From contig USKL01000053.1 of assembly GCA_900555225.1 (NCBI GenBank), forward strand, positions 1-8,300: a stretch of 8,300 nucleotides of DNA. Reading direction: 5' to 3'. The position numbers and the translations under genes were made by a program. This DNA is from an uncultured Collinsella sp. (GTDB lineage: Bacteria; Actinomycetota; Coriobacteriia; Coriobacteriales; Coriobacteriaceae). Positions within the stretch are counted from its first letter, which is position 1. Every line of letters begins with the position of its first letter. The notes below the pieces were generated by a model. That model did not search any database and was not told the DNA's origin. It saw only the letters and a list, made by a program, of their open reading frames with translations. Below, one piece after another: positions 1 to 6,472 of the stretch.

Positions 1-302
1 CCCAGCAGCCCCTTCGTCCTGTGCTTGCGCGCACCGGGATGCCCCATATCGAAAAAGGCGTAGTATTCCCTTTTGCCCTTTTCGCCTTTGCACAGCACGC
101 ACTCTTCGCCGGTAAACAGCTTTGCCATGCCGTCCTCCGGCAGCAGGGCGGCCATATCCGCCAGATCCTGCTTCACGCGCGCGGTCTTTTCCTCGTCAGT
201 GCAATCCACCGTGCATTTTTCGCAGCTTTCCATGTTCAGCGCCGCACAATATTCGCTGCCGTAAAGCGGACAGTCCGCGTTTGTATACTTTGGTTGGGTC
301 AT
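1..302 (-). CDS. Cysteine-rich small protein of unknown function, partial (C-terminus beyond window edge)
   Basis: Seen: an open frame begins at ATG 302 on the minus strand and runs off position 1 without a stop, giving 100 complete codons. A good Shine-Dalgarno sequence (AAGGAGA, 310-316) lies 7 bases upstream, which supports this start. The protein has cysteines at residues 11, 19, 27, 30 and 34 (the last three in a CxxCxxxC arrangement) and a second CxxC pair at 68 and 71, with lysine-rich sequence after it. This pattern suggests metal binding (zinc, less likely iron-sulfur), but I do not recognise a named family. It has no signal peptide or membrane segment and looks cytoplasmic. It lies 82 bases downstream of rpoC on the same strand and may be read through from the rpoBC transcript. 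That it is a real gene is well supported by its RBS and context; its function is unknown. Confidence 0.72.
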   Translation of the reverse strand, partial: MTQPKYTNADCPLYGSEYCAALNMESCEKCTVDCTDEEKTARVKQDLADMAALLPEDGMAKLFTGEECVLCKGEKGKREYYAFFDMGHPGARKHRTKGLL

Positions 303-328
303 ATACTGTTCTCCTTACGCGGTTATGC

Positions 329-368
329 TTTGGGCCGCAATGGAACTTATGCGCCCACGCGGCCCAAA
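329..368. repeat. Perfect 10-bp inverted repeat between rpoC and the downstream small gene
   Basis: Seen: TTTGGGCCGC at 329-338 is the exact reverse complement of GCGGCCCAAA at 359-368, with a 20-base loop. On the minus strand (the direction of both flanking genes) no U-tract follows, so it is a poor intrinsic terminator for rpoC. On the plus strand a T-rich run does follow (around 374-386), which would give a terminator-like shape facing rpoC. It may act as an mRNA processing or stability hairpin, or as a weak terminator for convergent transcription. Confidence 0.5.
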
Positions 369-384
369 TATGCGTTTGTTTTTA

Positions 385-2298
385 TTACTGTTCGGCGTTC
401 TTGGGCTTCACTTCCACGTTGCGGTAACGCTTCATTCCTATGCCCGCGGGTATCAGCTTGCCGATTATAACGTTTTCCTTCAAACCTACCAGCGGGTCTA
501 CCTTGCCCTTGATGGCGGCGTCGGTCAGCACGCGTGTGGTCTCCTGGAAGGAAGCAGCGGAAAGGAAGGACTCGGTCGCCAGAGATGCCTTCGTGATACC
601 GAGCAGCGTCGGCGTGAATGTCGCCTCGCGCAGGCCGGTCTCGCCGTTTGCAATTCTTGCGGCGATCTTCTCGTTTTCAAGAAGCGTGTCGTTCTTATCG
701 ACGAGCGCGCCGACGAGCAGCGGCGTGTCACCCGCGTCTTCAATGCGCACCTTGCGCATCATCTGACGAACGATAACTTCGATGTGCTTATCATTGATAT
801 CAACACCCTGCATACGGTAGGTGCGCTGCACTTCCTCAATGAGGTAATCCTGCACCGCCTCCGGGCCGCTGATGGCGAGCACGTCGTGCGGGTTGACGGA
901 GCCTTCGGTCAAGCGGGTGCCCTTTTCAACCACATCGCCCTCTTTTACGCTGAGGCGTGCGCCGAACGGGATGAGGTAGCTGCGCTGGTCGCCATCGCCG
1001 CGAACGACAATGTGGCGGTTCTTTTTGACCTCTTCAAAACCGATCGTACCGCCGATCTCTGCGATGATTGCGAGATGTTTCGGCTTGCGGCTTTCAAACA
1101 GCTCACTGACACGCGGAAGACCCTGCGTGATATCTTCTGCAGATGCAACACCGCCGGTATGGAAGGTACGCATGGTCAGCTGGGTACCCGGCTCGCCGAT
1201 GGACTGTGCGGCAATGATACCAACCGCCTCGCCGACCGTGATCGGCTGGCCGTTTGCAAGGGAGGAACCGTAGCACTTCTTGCACACGCCGTGACGGGTG
1301 CGGCAGTTCAAAATAGAGCGGATCTTGATGTGCGTCGTGCCGCGGCCGATGATGAGGTCAGCTTCGGCGTCGCCAATCATCTTATCCTTAGAAACGAGCA
1401 CGTTGCCATTCTCGTCGCAGTAATCGTCAAGCAGGTAGCGGCCCACAATACGCTCCTTAAGCGGCTCAATGGACTCGTTACCGGATTTGATCTCGAACAC
1501 TTCCAGACCCTCGGTCGTACCGCAGTCATCCTGACGAACGATAACATCCTGAGAAACGTCAACCAGACGTCTGGTCAGATAACCGGAGTCAGCCGTTCTC
1601 AGAGCCGTATCGGCAAGACCCTTACGAGCACCACGGGAGGAAATGAAGTATTCCAAAATGTTCAGGCCTTCACGGTAGTTCGCCTTGATCGGAATTTCGA
1701 TCGTCTTACCGGACGTATTCGCGATCAGACCGCGCATGCCGGCCAGCTGACGGATCTGGTTCATAGAACCACGGGCACCGGAGTCTGCCATCATGAAGAT
1801 CTCGTTGTCCTTGGGCAGGTTTGCTGCCAGAGCCTTGGAGACCTTATCGGTGGTTGCCTGCCAGATGTTGATGGTCTGGGTGTAACGCTCGTTCTCAGAG
1901 ATCAGGCCGCGGTTGAACAGCTTGCCGACCTTGGCGATCTCCTTATCGGCCTCGGCGATCAGCTCCTGCTTCTGCTGCCGGGCCGCCTGCTGCTCCAGCG
2001 AGGCTTTCAGCCGGGCCGTCATCTCGTCCACCGCGTCGCAGGCGGACTTGAACTCGTCCGGCTCACCGTAGGCGATGGGGGTATCCAGATCGCCGTCCCG
2101 GATGCGGGCCACCCCCGCCGTCAGCGTATCCAGCGGCTGGGCGATGTGGCGGAACAGGCTACGCGTCAAATACAGGTTGGTCAGCGCCACCACCGCCAGC
2201 AGCAGCGCCGCGCACACCACGCGGGCGGCAAAGGCTGCCCAGCCTTCCAGCAGCAGCGAGCCAAGCTCGAAGCCAAGGTTACGGATCGAGAAAATCAT
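385..2298 (-). CDS. rpoC: RNA polymerase beta' subunit, C-terminal part, joined in frame to a kinase-like TM-HAMP N-terminus (chimeric ORF)
   Basis: Residues 111-637 of this 637-residue frame are the C-terminal portion of RpoC, the catalytic beta' subunit of RNA polymerase. Landmarks seen: funnel and bridge-helix region with [18 protein letters not shown] (173-190); [18 protein letters not shown] (227-244); the second zinc site with Cys259, Cys332, Cys339 and Cys342; the [16 protein letters not shown] trigger-helix stretch with His380; and a normal C-terminus ending in TAA. Missing: the N-terminal zinc finger, clamp and the NADFDGD metal-binding loop, so this product cannot be a working beta' subunit. 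A native RpoC is about 1200 residues. Residues 1-110 are unrelated, with one membrane helix and a HAMP domain. ATG 2298 is chosen because AGGAGG lies 6 bases upstream; an in-frame ATG at 2391 has no such site. The rpoC part is intact and natural, but the fusion is probably artificial. Confidence 0.85.
   Translation of the reverse strand: MIFSIRNLGFELGSLLLEGWAAFAARVVCAALLLAVVALTNLYLTRSLFRHIAQPLDTLTAGVARIRDGDLDTPIAYGEPDEFKSACDAVDEMTARLKASLEQQAARQQKQELIAEADKEIAKVGKLFNRGLISENERYTQTINIWQATTDKVSKALAANLPKDNEIFMMADSGARGSMNQIRQLAGMRGLIANTSGKTIEIPIKANYREGLNILEYFISSRGARKGLADTALRTADSGYLTRRLVDVSQDVIVRQDDCGTTEGLEVFEIKSGNESIEPLKERIVGRYLLDDYCDENGNVLVSKDKMIGDAEADLIIGRGTTHIKIRSILNCRTRHGVCKKCYGSSLANGQPITVGEAVGIIAAQSIGEPGTQLTMRTFHTGGVASAEDITQGLPRVSELFESRKPKHLAIIAEIGGTIGFEEVKKNRHIVVRGDGDQRSYLIPFGARLSVKEGDVVEKGTRLTEGSVNPHDVLAISGPEAVQDYLIEEVQRTYRMQGVDINDKHIEVIVRQMMRKVRIEDAGDTPLLVGALVDKNDTLLENEKIAARIANGETGLREATFTPTLLGITKASLATESFLSAASFQETTRVLTDAAIKGKVDPLVGLKENVIIGKLIPAGIGMKRYRNVEVKPKNAEQ
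1954..1968 (-). other. Probable chimeric breakpoint at shared QELIA codons
   Basis: Reading on the minus strand, CAGGAGCTGATCGCC encodes QELIA (residues 111-115). RpoC of Clostridia is expected to read on as EADKEIAKV, which it does here. A HAMP kinase is expected to carry a similar QELIAGISHD stretch at this spacing after HAMP. The 15 bases can therefore belong to either parent, exactly the kind of short shared sequence at which assemblers or amplification reactions switch templates. The shared-sequence argument for the kinase parent is from family knowledge, not seen here. Confidence 0.6.
1969..2298 (-). pseudogene. Sensor histidine kinase N-terminal fragment (one TM helix plus HAMP), kinase core missing
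   Basis: Seen: residues 1-110 of the chimeric frame. Residues about 24-45 form a hydrophobic helix, followed by a HAMP linker (about 46-97) with the typical [22 protein letters not shown] pattern split around residues 54-75 and [14 protein letters not shown] at 80-93. A Gln/Lys-rich coiled stretch ([11 protein letters not shown]) follows. In known Clostridial two-component kinases this leads into an ELIAGISHDLR-type H-box; here the sequence turns into RpoC instead, so the phospho-accepting histidine and the ATPase domain are absent. No first TM helix or extracytoplasmic sensor domain is visible before the single helix, so the N-terminus is also unusually short. SD AGGAGG (2305-2310) is well placed. 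Kinase identity is inferred from the HAMP and linker alone. Confidence 0.6.
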
Positions 2299-2332
2299 GG
2301 AAAACCTCCTGTGTTTTTTCACAACGCATATT

Positions 2333-2361
2333 ATGATAGCATACTCTGCCGCCCGGGGCAA
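2333..2361 (-). promoter_or_regulatory. Possible promoter for the kinase-like ORF
   Basis: On the minus strand, TTGCCC (plus-strand 2361-2356) and TATCAT (2338-2333) are separated by 17 bases and lie about 35 bases upstream of ATG 2298. The -35 match is only moderate. It is divergent from the riboswitch promoter at 2421-2449. Confidence 0.35.
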
Positions 2362-2420
2362 GGAAAGAAAGGTGAAAACGCACTTTGACAAAAAATGTGC
2401 AAACTTTTTGGAAAGGGGGC

Positions 2421-2449
2421 TTGACAGCGCCGCAGTACCGCGCTATACT
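2421..2449 (+). promoter_or_regulatory. Strong sigma-70-type promoter of the riboflavin uptake operon
   Basis: Seen: a perfect -35 box TTGACA (2421-2426), a 17-base spacer, and TATACT (2444-2449), which matches the -10 consensus at five of six positions. A transcript would start near 2456, about ten bases before the FMN aptamer, so the aptamer is the first element of the RNA. This spacing strongly supports it as the promoter for the riboswitch and ribU operon. Confidence 0.75.
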
Positions 2450-2465
2450 CTTGGTCAGAAAGTTC

Positions 2466-2646
2466 GTTTCAGGGCGGGGTGCAATTCCCCACTGGCGGTA
2501 AATCGGGCGGTGTCAAAGGGACGCCGTGGCGCAGGTGAGATGCCTGCGACCGAGCCGATGAGTCCGCGACCCGTGCGTGTGTTGGTTCGCATGCCGGCTG
2601 AACTGGTGAGATCCCAGTACCAACGGTTAGAGTCCGGATGAAAGAG
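2466..2646 (+). promoter_or_regulatory. FMN riboswitch (RFN element) controlling ribU
   Basis: Seen: the conserved RFN blocks in order. AGGGCGGGGTGCAATTCCCC (2471-2490) forms P2, ACTGGCGGTAA (2491-2501) opens P3, GAGTCCGCGACCC (2560-2572) closes it, a 7-bp hairpin follows (GCGTGTG with CGCATGC, about 2575-2594), then the P6 arm around ACTGG...CCAGT, and the 3' block ACGGTTAGAGTCCGGATGAAAG (within 2623-2644). P1 pairs TTTC (2467-2470) with GAAA (2640-2643). The P3 loop is enlarged by about 60 bases with two further hairpins. Known role: binds FMN and turns off riboflavin synthesis or uptake genes. No U-tract terminator lies between the aptamer and the start codon, and the ribosome site begins only about three bases after P1, so control is probably of translation initiation. 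The gene behind it is an S component, which fits riboflavin transport. Confidence 0.93.
2508..2548 (+). other. Two extra hairpins inside the P3 loop of the FMN riboswitch
   Basis: Seen: CGGTGTC (2508-2514) pairs with GACGCCG (2520-2526) over 7 bp including one G-U pair, with loop AAAGG. Directly after it CGCAGG (2530-2535) pairs with CCTGCG (2543-2548) around a 7-base loop. P3 in the common RFN form has only a short loop. The TGCCT at 2541-2545 could instead pair with AGGCA at 2645-2649, beside the ribU Shine-Dalgarno sequence; this last idea is speculative. Confidence 0.55.
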
Positions 2647-2659
2647 GCAGGTGATCTTA

Positions 2660-3250
2660 ATGTCTGAACAGTCGCAGCATATCCATTTTGAGAACACGAA
2701 TAGGTGGAGCACCAAACAGCTCGTTACCATGGCGTTGATGTGCGCCTTGGGCGCCCTGTTTATGTACGTGCAGCTGCCCATCCTTCCTTCGGCGCCGTTT
2801 TTGACGTATGACCCGTCGCTGGTGCCGGCGATGGTGTGTGGATTTGCGTATGGCCCTGGTGCCGGCACCGCTGTTGCCGCTATGGCGATTGTTATCCATG
2901 CGCTTACCACGGGCGACTGGGTCGGCGCGCTTATGAACCTGGTCGCTACGCTGGGCTATATTCTGCCTGCGGCGATCGTCTACCAAAAGATGCACACCTA
3001 CAAGGGTGCCGTGATTGGTCTGGTGCTCGGCGTCATTGTCGCTACGGTGCTGTCCATGGTCGCGAACCTTACCATTGGCGTATGGTTCTGGTATGGCTCG
3101 GTCGATGTGATCGCCCCGCTCATGATTCCTGCCGTGCTGCCGTTCAACCTTATCAAGACCGTGCTTAATTCGGTATTGACGCTTGCGGTGTACAAGGCGG
3201 TCTCCAACCTCATCACGCCTAAAAAGGGCCAGGTCAAAGGCCGCGCATGA
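2660..3250 (+). CDS. ribU: Riboflavin-specific S component of an ECF transporter (RibU-like)
   Basis: The 196-residue protein is predicted to be the substrate-binding membrane subunit of an energy-coupling-factor vitamin importer, here for riboflavin. Seen: about six hydrophobic helices (roughly 21-41, 53-64, 67-84, 89-109, 116-141, 152-184), a helix-1 AxxxA motif (Ala25 and Ala29) of the type that contacts EcfT, and a PFLTYDPSLVPAM stretch (46-58) like the PFLKxDPSxxP segment of RibU. No kinase or enzyme motifs occur. ATG 2660 is preferred because AGGTGATC (2649-2656) matches the 16S rRNA tail at good spacing; a GTG at 2651 would lie inside that site. Substrate assignment rests mainly on the FMN riboswitch just upstream. 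The stop overlaps the next start (ATGA at 3247-3250), so translation is likely coupled. Length is typical of S components. Confidence 0.88.
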   Translation: MSEQSQHIHFENTNRWSTKQLVTMALMCALGALFMYVQLPILPSAPFLTYDPSLVPAMVCGFAYGPGAGTAVAAMAIVIHALTTGDWVGALMNLVATLGYILPAAIVYQKMHTYKGAVIGLVLGVIVATVLSMVANLTIGVWFWYGSVDVIAPLMIPAVLPFNLIKTVLNSVLTLAVYKAVSNLITPKKGQVKGRA

Positions 3251-5151
3251 TTGAGTGTCGGGGCATCTCATTTAGCTACGACGGCGTTGCGAAAGCACTC
3301 GACGGTGTCGATCTAAACATCGAGGACGGTGAGTTTTTCTGCATCCTCGGTGGCAATGGGTCGGGCAAGTCGACGTTTGCCAAGCACCTGAATGCGCTGC
3401 TGCAGCCCGATGCGGGCACGGTACGTATCAACGGCATGGATACGTCCGACCCCGAGCTGGTCTACGACATTCGCTCGACCGCGGGCATGGTGTTCCAGAA
3501 TCCCGACGACCAGCTGGTGGCAACGCTTGTCGAAGATGACGTTGCGTTCGGTCCCGAAAACCTTGGCGTGCCATCGGCGCAAATTGCGCAGCGCGTACGC
3601 GAGGCGCTGAAGGGCGTGGGCCTGGTGGGCTTTGAGCGCCACGAGACCCATGCGCTCTCGGGCGGACAAAAGCAGCGCGTGGCGCTTGCCGGCGTACTTG
3701 CCATGGAACCGCGCGTGCTCATCTTGGATGAGGCTTCCTCGATGCTCGATCCGCGTGGGCGCAAGGGCCTCATGAAGGCTTGCCGTGCGCTCCACGATCG
3801 TGGCATGACCATCGTGATGATTACGCACTTTATGGAAGAGGCTGCCGAGGCCGATCGCGTTGCTGTCTTCCAAGCGGGCCGCGTTGCCATGTTGGGCACG
3901 CCCGAGGAGATCTTGACGCAGGCGGACGAACTCGCGCAGCTCAACCTTGATATGCCGGAGTCGTGCCGTTTGGGCGTGGCGCTTCGTGCGAAGGGCGTGC
4001 CCGTTTATGCGCAGGTGCGCGAGGCGGATATGGTCGCCGGTATAGCGCAGGCTTATGCCGAGCGGAGTAGGACAGGCATCGCCGGGCGGCCTTTCGCATT
4101 CGATCCTCGTATTCCCGACAACGTTTCCTCTGCGCTCGATGGCGCAGACGCGCTGGAGCCCGTTATCGAGATTTCGCACCTTTCGTTTAGCTATTCGCTC
4201 AGTCCGCGCGAGCGCCGCCGCTGGCATAAGCGCTCGGCCACTGCGGGCAAATCGAGCAAACAGGCTCTCTGGGGAAACGACCCAAGCAGCCCGTGGGCGC
4301 TGCGCGATGTATCGCTGACGGTGCGTCGCGGCGAGTTCCTGGGCTTGGCAGGTCATACCGGTTCGGGTAAGTCGACGCTGGTCCAGCATCTCAACGGTTT
4401 GATTCGCCCCCAGGAGGGATCCGTTCGCGCGCTGGGGCTCGATCTGTCAAACAAGAAAGACGCCGCCGCGGTTAAGGCCAAGGTCGGCGTGGTGTTTCAA
4501 TATCCTGAGCGTCAGCTGTTTGCCGAAACCGTGGCGCAGGACGTGGCGTTTGGTCCGCATAACCTTGGCTTGCCGCAAGATGAAGTCGACCGTCGTGTCG
4601 AGTCATCGCTCTTGCGCGTGGGCCTCGACCTTTCCACGGTCGGCGACAAGAGTCCCTTTGAGCTTTCGGGCGGTCAGCAACGGCGCGTGGCATTCGCCGG
4701 CGTGCTCGCCATGGAGCCCGAAGTCCTGGTGCTCGATGAACCCATGGCGGGGCTCGATCCGGCTGCGCGCAGGGATTTCCTGGAGCTCATCGATCGACTT
4801 CACCGCGATGGCCTGACCGTTGTCATGGTTTCGCACAGCATGGATGACCTGGCCAATTGCTGCGACCGTATTGTCGTGATGAACGAGGGCGCGGTGTTTG
4901 CCGAGGGCACGCCCACTCAGGTTTTTGCGCATGCGGATGAGCTTAAATCAATCGGCTTGGGTGTTCCCGCTGCCCAGCGCATGGCGCTGACGCTTGCGAA
5001 GGCAGGCGTGCCGCTGCGCTTTGACGGCCTCTATACGGTTGAGTCGCTGGCAGATGAGTTGGTGGACCTGCTAATCGGTCGCTCGGGCGGTCCTTCTAAC
5101 GTCGCGGACATTGCTAAATCCAAGACGGTCGCGCGAGAGGAGGGCTGCTGA
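3247..5151 (+). CDS. ecfA: Single-chain EcfA1-EcfA2 double ATPase of the ECF transporter
   Basis: This 634-residue cytoplasmic protein carries both ATP-binding cassettes that power vitamin import, normally two separate proteins of about 280 residues. Seen, domain 1 (EcfA1-like): Walker A GGNGSGKST (35-43), Q-loop Gln84, signature LSGGQ (137-141), Walker B VLILDE (157-162) followed by ASSMLDP, switch His194. Domain 2 (EcfA2-like): Walker A GHTGSGKST (369-377), Q-loop Gln418, signature LSGGQ (473-477), Walker B VLVLDE (493-498) followed by PMAGLDP, switch His530. All catalytic residues are present in both halves, so both sites could hydrolyse ATP. A basic insert (about 319-348, SPRERRRWHKRS and following) sits between the first strands of domain 2. 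It overlaps ribU by 4 bases and ecfT by 1 base. Fused EcfAA chains are known in some Actinobacteria. Confidence 0.93.
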   Translation: MIECRGISFSYDGVAKALDGVDLNIEDGEFFCILGGNGSGKSTFAKHLNALLQPDAGTVRINGMDTSDPELVYDIRSTAGMVFQNPDDQLVATLVEDDVAFGPENLGVPSAQIAQRVREALKGVGLVGFERHETHALSGGQKQRVALAGVLAMEPRVLILDEASSMLDPRGRKGLMKACRALHDRGMTIVMITHFMEEAAEADRVAVFQAGRVAMLGTPEEILTQADELAQLNLDMPESCRLGVALRAKGVPVYAQVREADMVAGIAQAYAERSRTGIAGRPFAFDPRIPDNVSSALDGADALEPVIEISHLSFSYSLSPRERRRWHKRSATAGKSSKQALWGNDPSSPWALRDVSLTVRRGEFLGLAGHTGSGKSTLVQHLNGLIRPQEGSVRALGLDLSNKKDAAAVKAKVGVVFQYPERQLFAETVAQDVAFGPHNLGLPQDEVDRRVESSLLRVGLDLSTVGDKSPFELSGGQQRRVAFAGVLAMEPEVLVLDEPMAGLDPAARRDFLELIDRLHRDGLTVVMVSHSMDDLANCCDRIVVMNEGAVFAEGTPTQVFAHADELKSIGLGVPAAQRMALTLAKAGVPLRFDGLYTVESLADELVDLLIGRSGGPSNVADIAKSKTVAREEGC

Positions 5152-5951
5152 TGGAGGCGTTTTCGTTTGGTAGTTACTATCCCAGCGATAGTGCAATTCA
5201 CCGCCTGGACCCGCGAACCAAGTTGCTCTTGGGCTTTGTGTTTCTGATCACGACGCTCACAGTCAGCAGCTTCCGCGGACTGGCCCCTGTCGCAATTTTC
5301 GTCGTGCTGATCTATGCCGTGTCTCGGGTGCCGGTTCGTCGCGTTCTGTCGTCGATGGCGCCGCTGCTGGCAATCGTCGTCGTGGTCGCGGTGCTCAACT
5401 TGTTTACCGATCAGAATGGGCGCATCCTGTGGCAGCTCGGATTTTTGCAGATAAGCGAGGGCTCGCTGCGTTCTGCCGTCTTTATGGCGTGCCGCCTGAC
5501 GTTGATGATGGCCGGCATGAGCGCCATTACACTCACCACGCCGACGCTCGATCTCACCGCGGGCTTTGAGCGCCTGCTCGCGCCGTTTGCGCGTGTGGGA
5601 CTTCCTGCGCACGAGCTCGGCATGATCATGGGTATCGCGCTACGCTTTATGCCGCAGTTTGCCACTGAGATGAAGCAGACGGCCGATGCACAAGCAAGCC
5701 GCGGCGCGCGCGTGACGGGCGGTCCGCTCGGTGGCGTACGCATGCTCGGCAGTGTGGCGATTCCGCTGTTCACCGGCGTGTTCCGCCATGCCGAGACGCT
5801 GTCTGCTGCCATGGATGCACGCTGCTATCATGGCGAGCAGGGCCGCACGCGCCTGCATGCGCTTGCATTTGGCCGCGGCGATGCGTTCGCGGCGGTGGTG
5901 ACGGCGTTGCTGCTCATCTGCGTCATCGTCATCAATCTTCAACTTGTTTAG
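5151..5951 (+). CDS. ecfT: EcfT, transmembrane coupling subunit of the ECF transporter
   Basis: The 266-residue membrane protein should link the S component to the ATPases, whose movement it transmits. Seen: an N-terminal DPRTKLL motif (20-26), several hydrophobic helices (about 25-40, 44-57, 67-85, 107-129 and a last one at 246-265), and two coupling motifs in cytoplasmic helices: ASRGAR (182-187) and MDARCYHG (221-228). The second has Cys where the textbook Ala-Arg-Gly has Gly; I recall ARC versions in other EcfT proteins, so it need not be damaging. ATG 5151 shares its A with the ecfA stop (TGATG), and AGGAGG (5138-5143) lies 7 bases upstream. With ribU and the fused ATPase this completes a full ECF transporter in one operon. 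Confidence 0.92.
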   Translation: MEAFSFGSYYPSDSAIHRLDPRTKLLLGFVFLITTLTVSSFRGLAPVAIFVVLIYAVSRVPVRRVLSSMAPLLAIVVVVAVLNLFTDQNGRILWQLGFLQISEGSLRSAVFMACRLTLMMAGMSAITLTTPTLDLTAGFERLLAPFARVGLPAHELGMIMGIALRFMPQFATEMKQTADAQASRGARVTGGPLGGVRMLGSVAIPLFTGVFRHAETLSAAMDARCYHGEQGRTRLHALAFGRGDAFAAVVTALLLICVIVINLQLV

Positions 5952-5981
5952 GCGCGATTCGAGCGCAAGAAAGAGGTCCCT

Positions 5982-6428
5982 ATGACCGACAACGACCGCA
6001 CGGCTCAGCTTGAGCGCGCCTGTTCGTATCTCAGGCGCATTCCGGCGTGGTATCTGGCCACGACCGATGTGGCCGATGGACATCAGCCCCGCGTGAGACC
6101 GTTTTCGTTTGCCATGGTCGATGACGGTAAACTGTGGTTTTGCACGTCGCGCGACAAGGATGTGTGGGCCGAGCTCAGCGCGAATTCCAAGTTTGAGCTC
6201 TCGGGCTGGAAGCCGGGGGAATGTTGGATCGTGTTGACCGGCGAGGCCGCACTTGAGGACGACGCAGTTGCGAGCGACAAGGTGCGTCAAGCGGGTTTTA
6301 AGCACATGGTGGGCATCGGCGAGGAACACGAGAGCGCCAACGACGGCCGCCTTGCTTTCTTTTCGGTCCGCAACATTGCCGCCCGCTTCTGTGATATCGA
6401 CGGCAGCGAGGAGCGCCTGGAGCTCTAG
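5982..6428 (+). CDS. Pyridoxamine 5'-phosphate oxidase-like split-barrel flavoprotein, copy 1
   Basis: The 148-residue protein looks like a small FMN-binding split-barrel protein of the putative PNPOx group. Seen: PAWYLAT (21-27), RVRPFSFA (37-44), DGKLWFCTSRDKDVW (48-62), then alternating beta strands such as CWIVLTGEAAL (81-91) and LAFFSV (124-129). This order (strand, VRPF turn, DGKLWF strand, KxxW helix) is typical of the family, in which a dimer binds FMN or a related cofactor; the exact reaction is unknown and true PdxH activity should not be assumed. No signal peptide or membrane segment. Start ATG 5982 has GAGG (5973-5976) 5 bases upstream. It begins 30 bases after ecfT on the same strand with no clear promoter between, so it may be part of the FMN-controlled operon. 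It is a diverged sister of the next gene. Confidence 0.82.
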   Translation: MTDNDRTAQLERACSYLRRIPAWYLATTDVADGHQPRVRPFSFAMVDDGKLWFCTSRDKDVWAELSANSKFELSGWKPGECWIVLTGEAALEDDAVASDKVRQAGFKHMVGIGEEHESANDGRLAFFSVRNIAARFCDIDGSEERLEL

Positions 6429-6472
6429 CTCACACAAACCAGGCTCTCAAACTGGCTAATACAGGAGGACAC

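Noticed and set aside
385..2298. Genuine new protein family: membrane-anchored RNA polymerase fragment
   Set aside because: Both halves look like ordinary parts of well-known proteins, each cut at a shared short sequence, and the two sides of the window look like different phyla. An artefact explains everything seen.
325..2388. Plus-strand open frame of 687 codons opposite rpoC
   Set aside because: It is the mirror of a strongly conserved rpoC frame; its product has no recognisable domains and there is no ribosome site. Long antisense frames are common in GC-rich genes.
2299..2391. Upstream extension of the chimeric ORF to ATG 2391
   Set aside because: The extra 31 residues cover the predicted promoter region, have no ribosome site and no domain, while ATG 2298 has AGGAGG at ideal spacing.
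2651..2659. GTG start for ribU at 2651
   Set aside because: This GTG lies inside the AGGTGATC sequence that serves as the ribosome site for ATG 2660, and has no good site of its own.
3313..4389. Minus-strand 358-codon frame opposite ecfA
   Set aside because: Shadow of the double ATPase gene; its Arg/His-rich composition is typical of antisense translation and it has no motifs.
5640..6437. Minus-strand frame of 265 codons spanning ecfT and the first PNPOx-like gene
   Set aside because: It runs opposite two well-supported genes and across their gap, with no ribosome site or domain.
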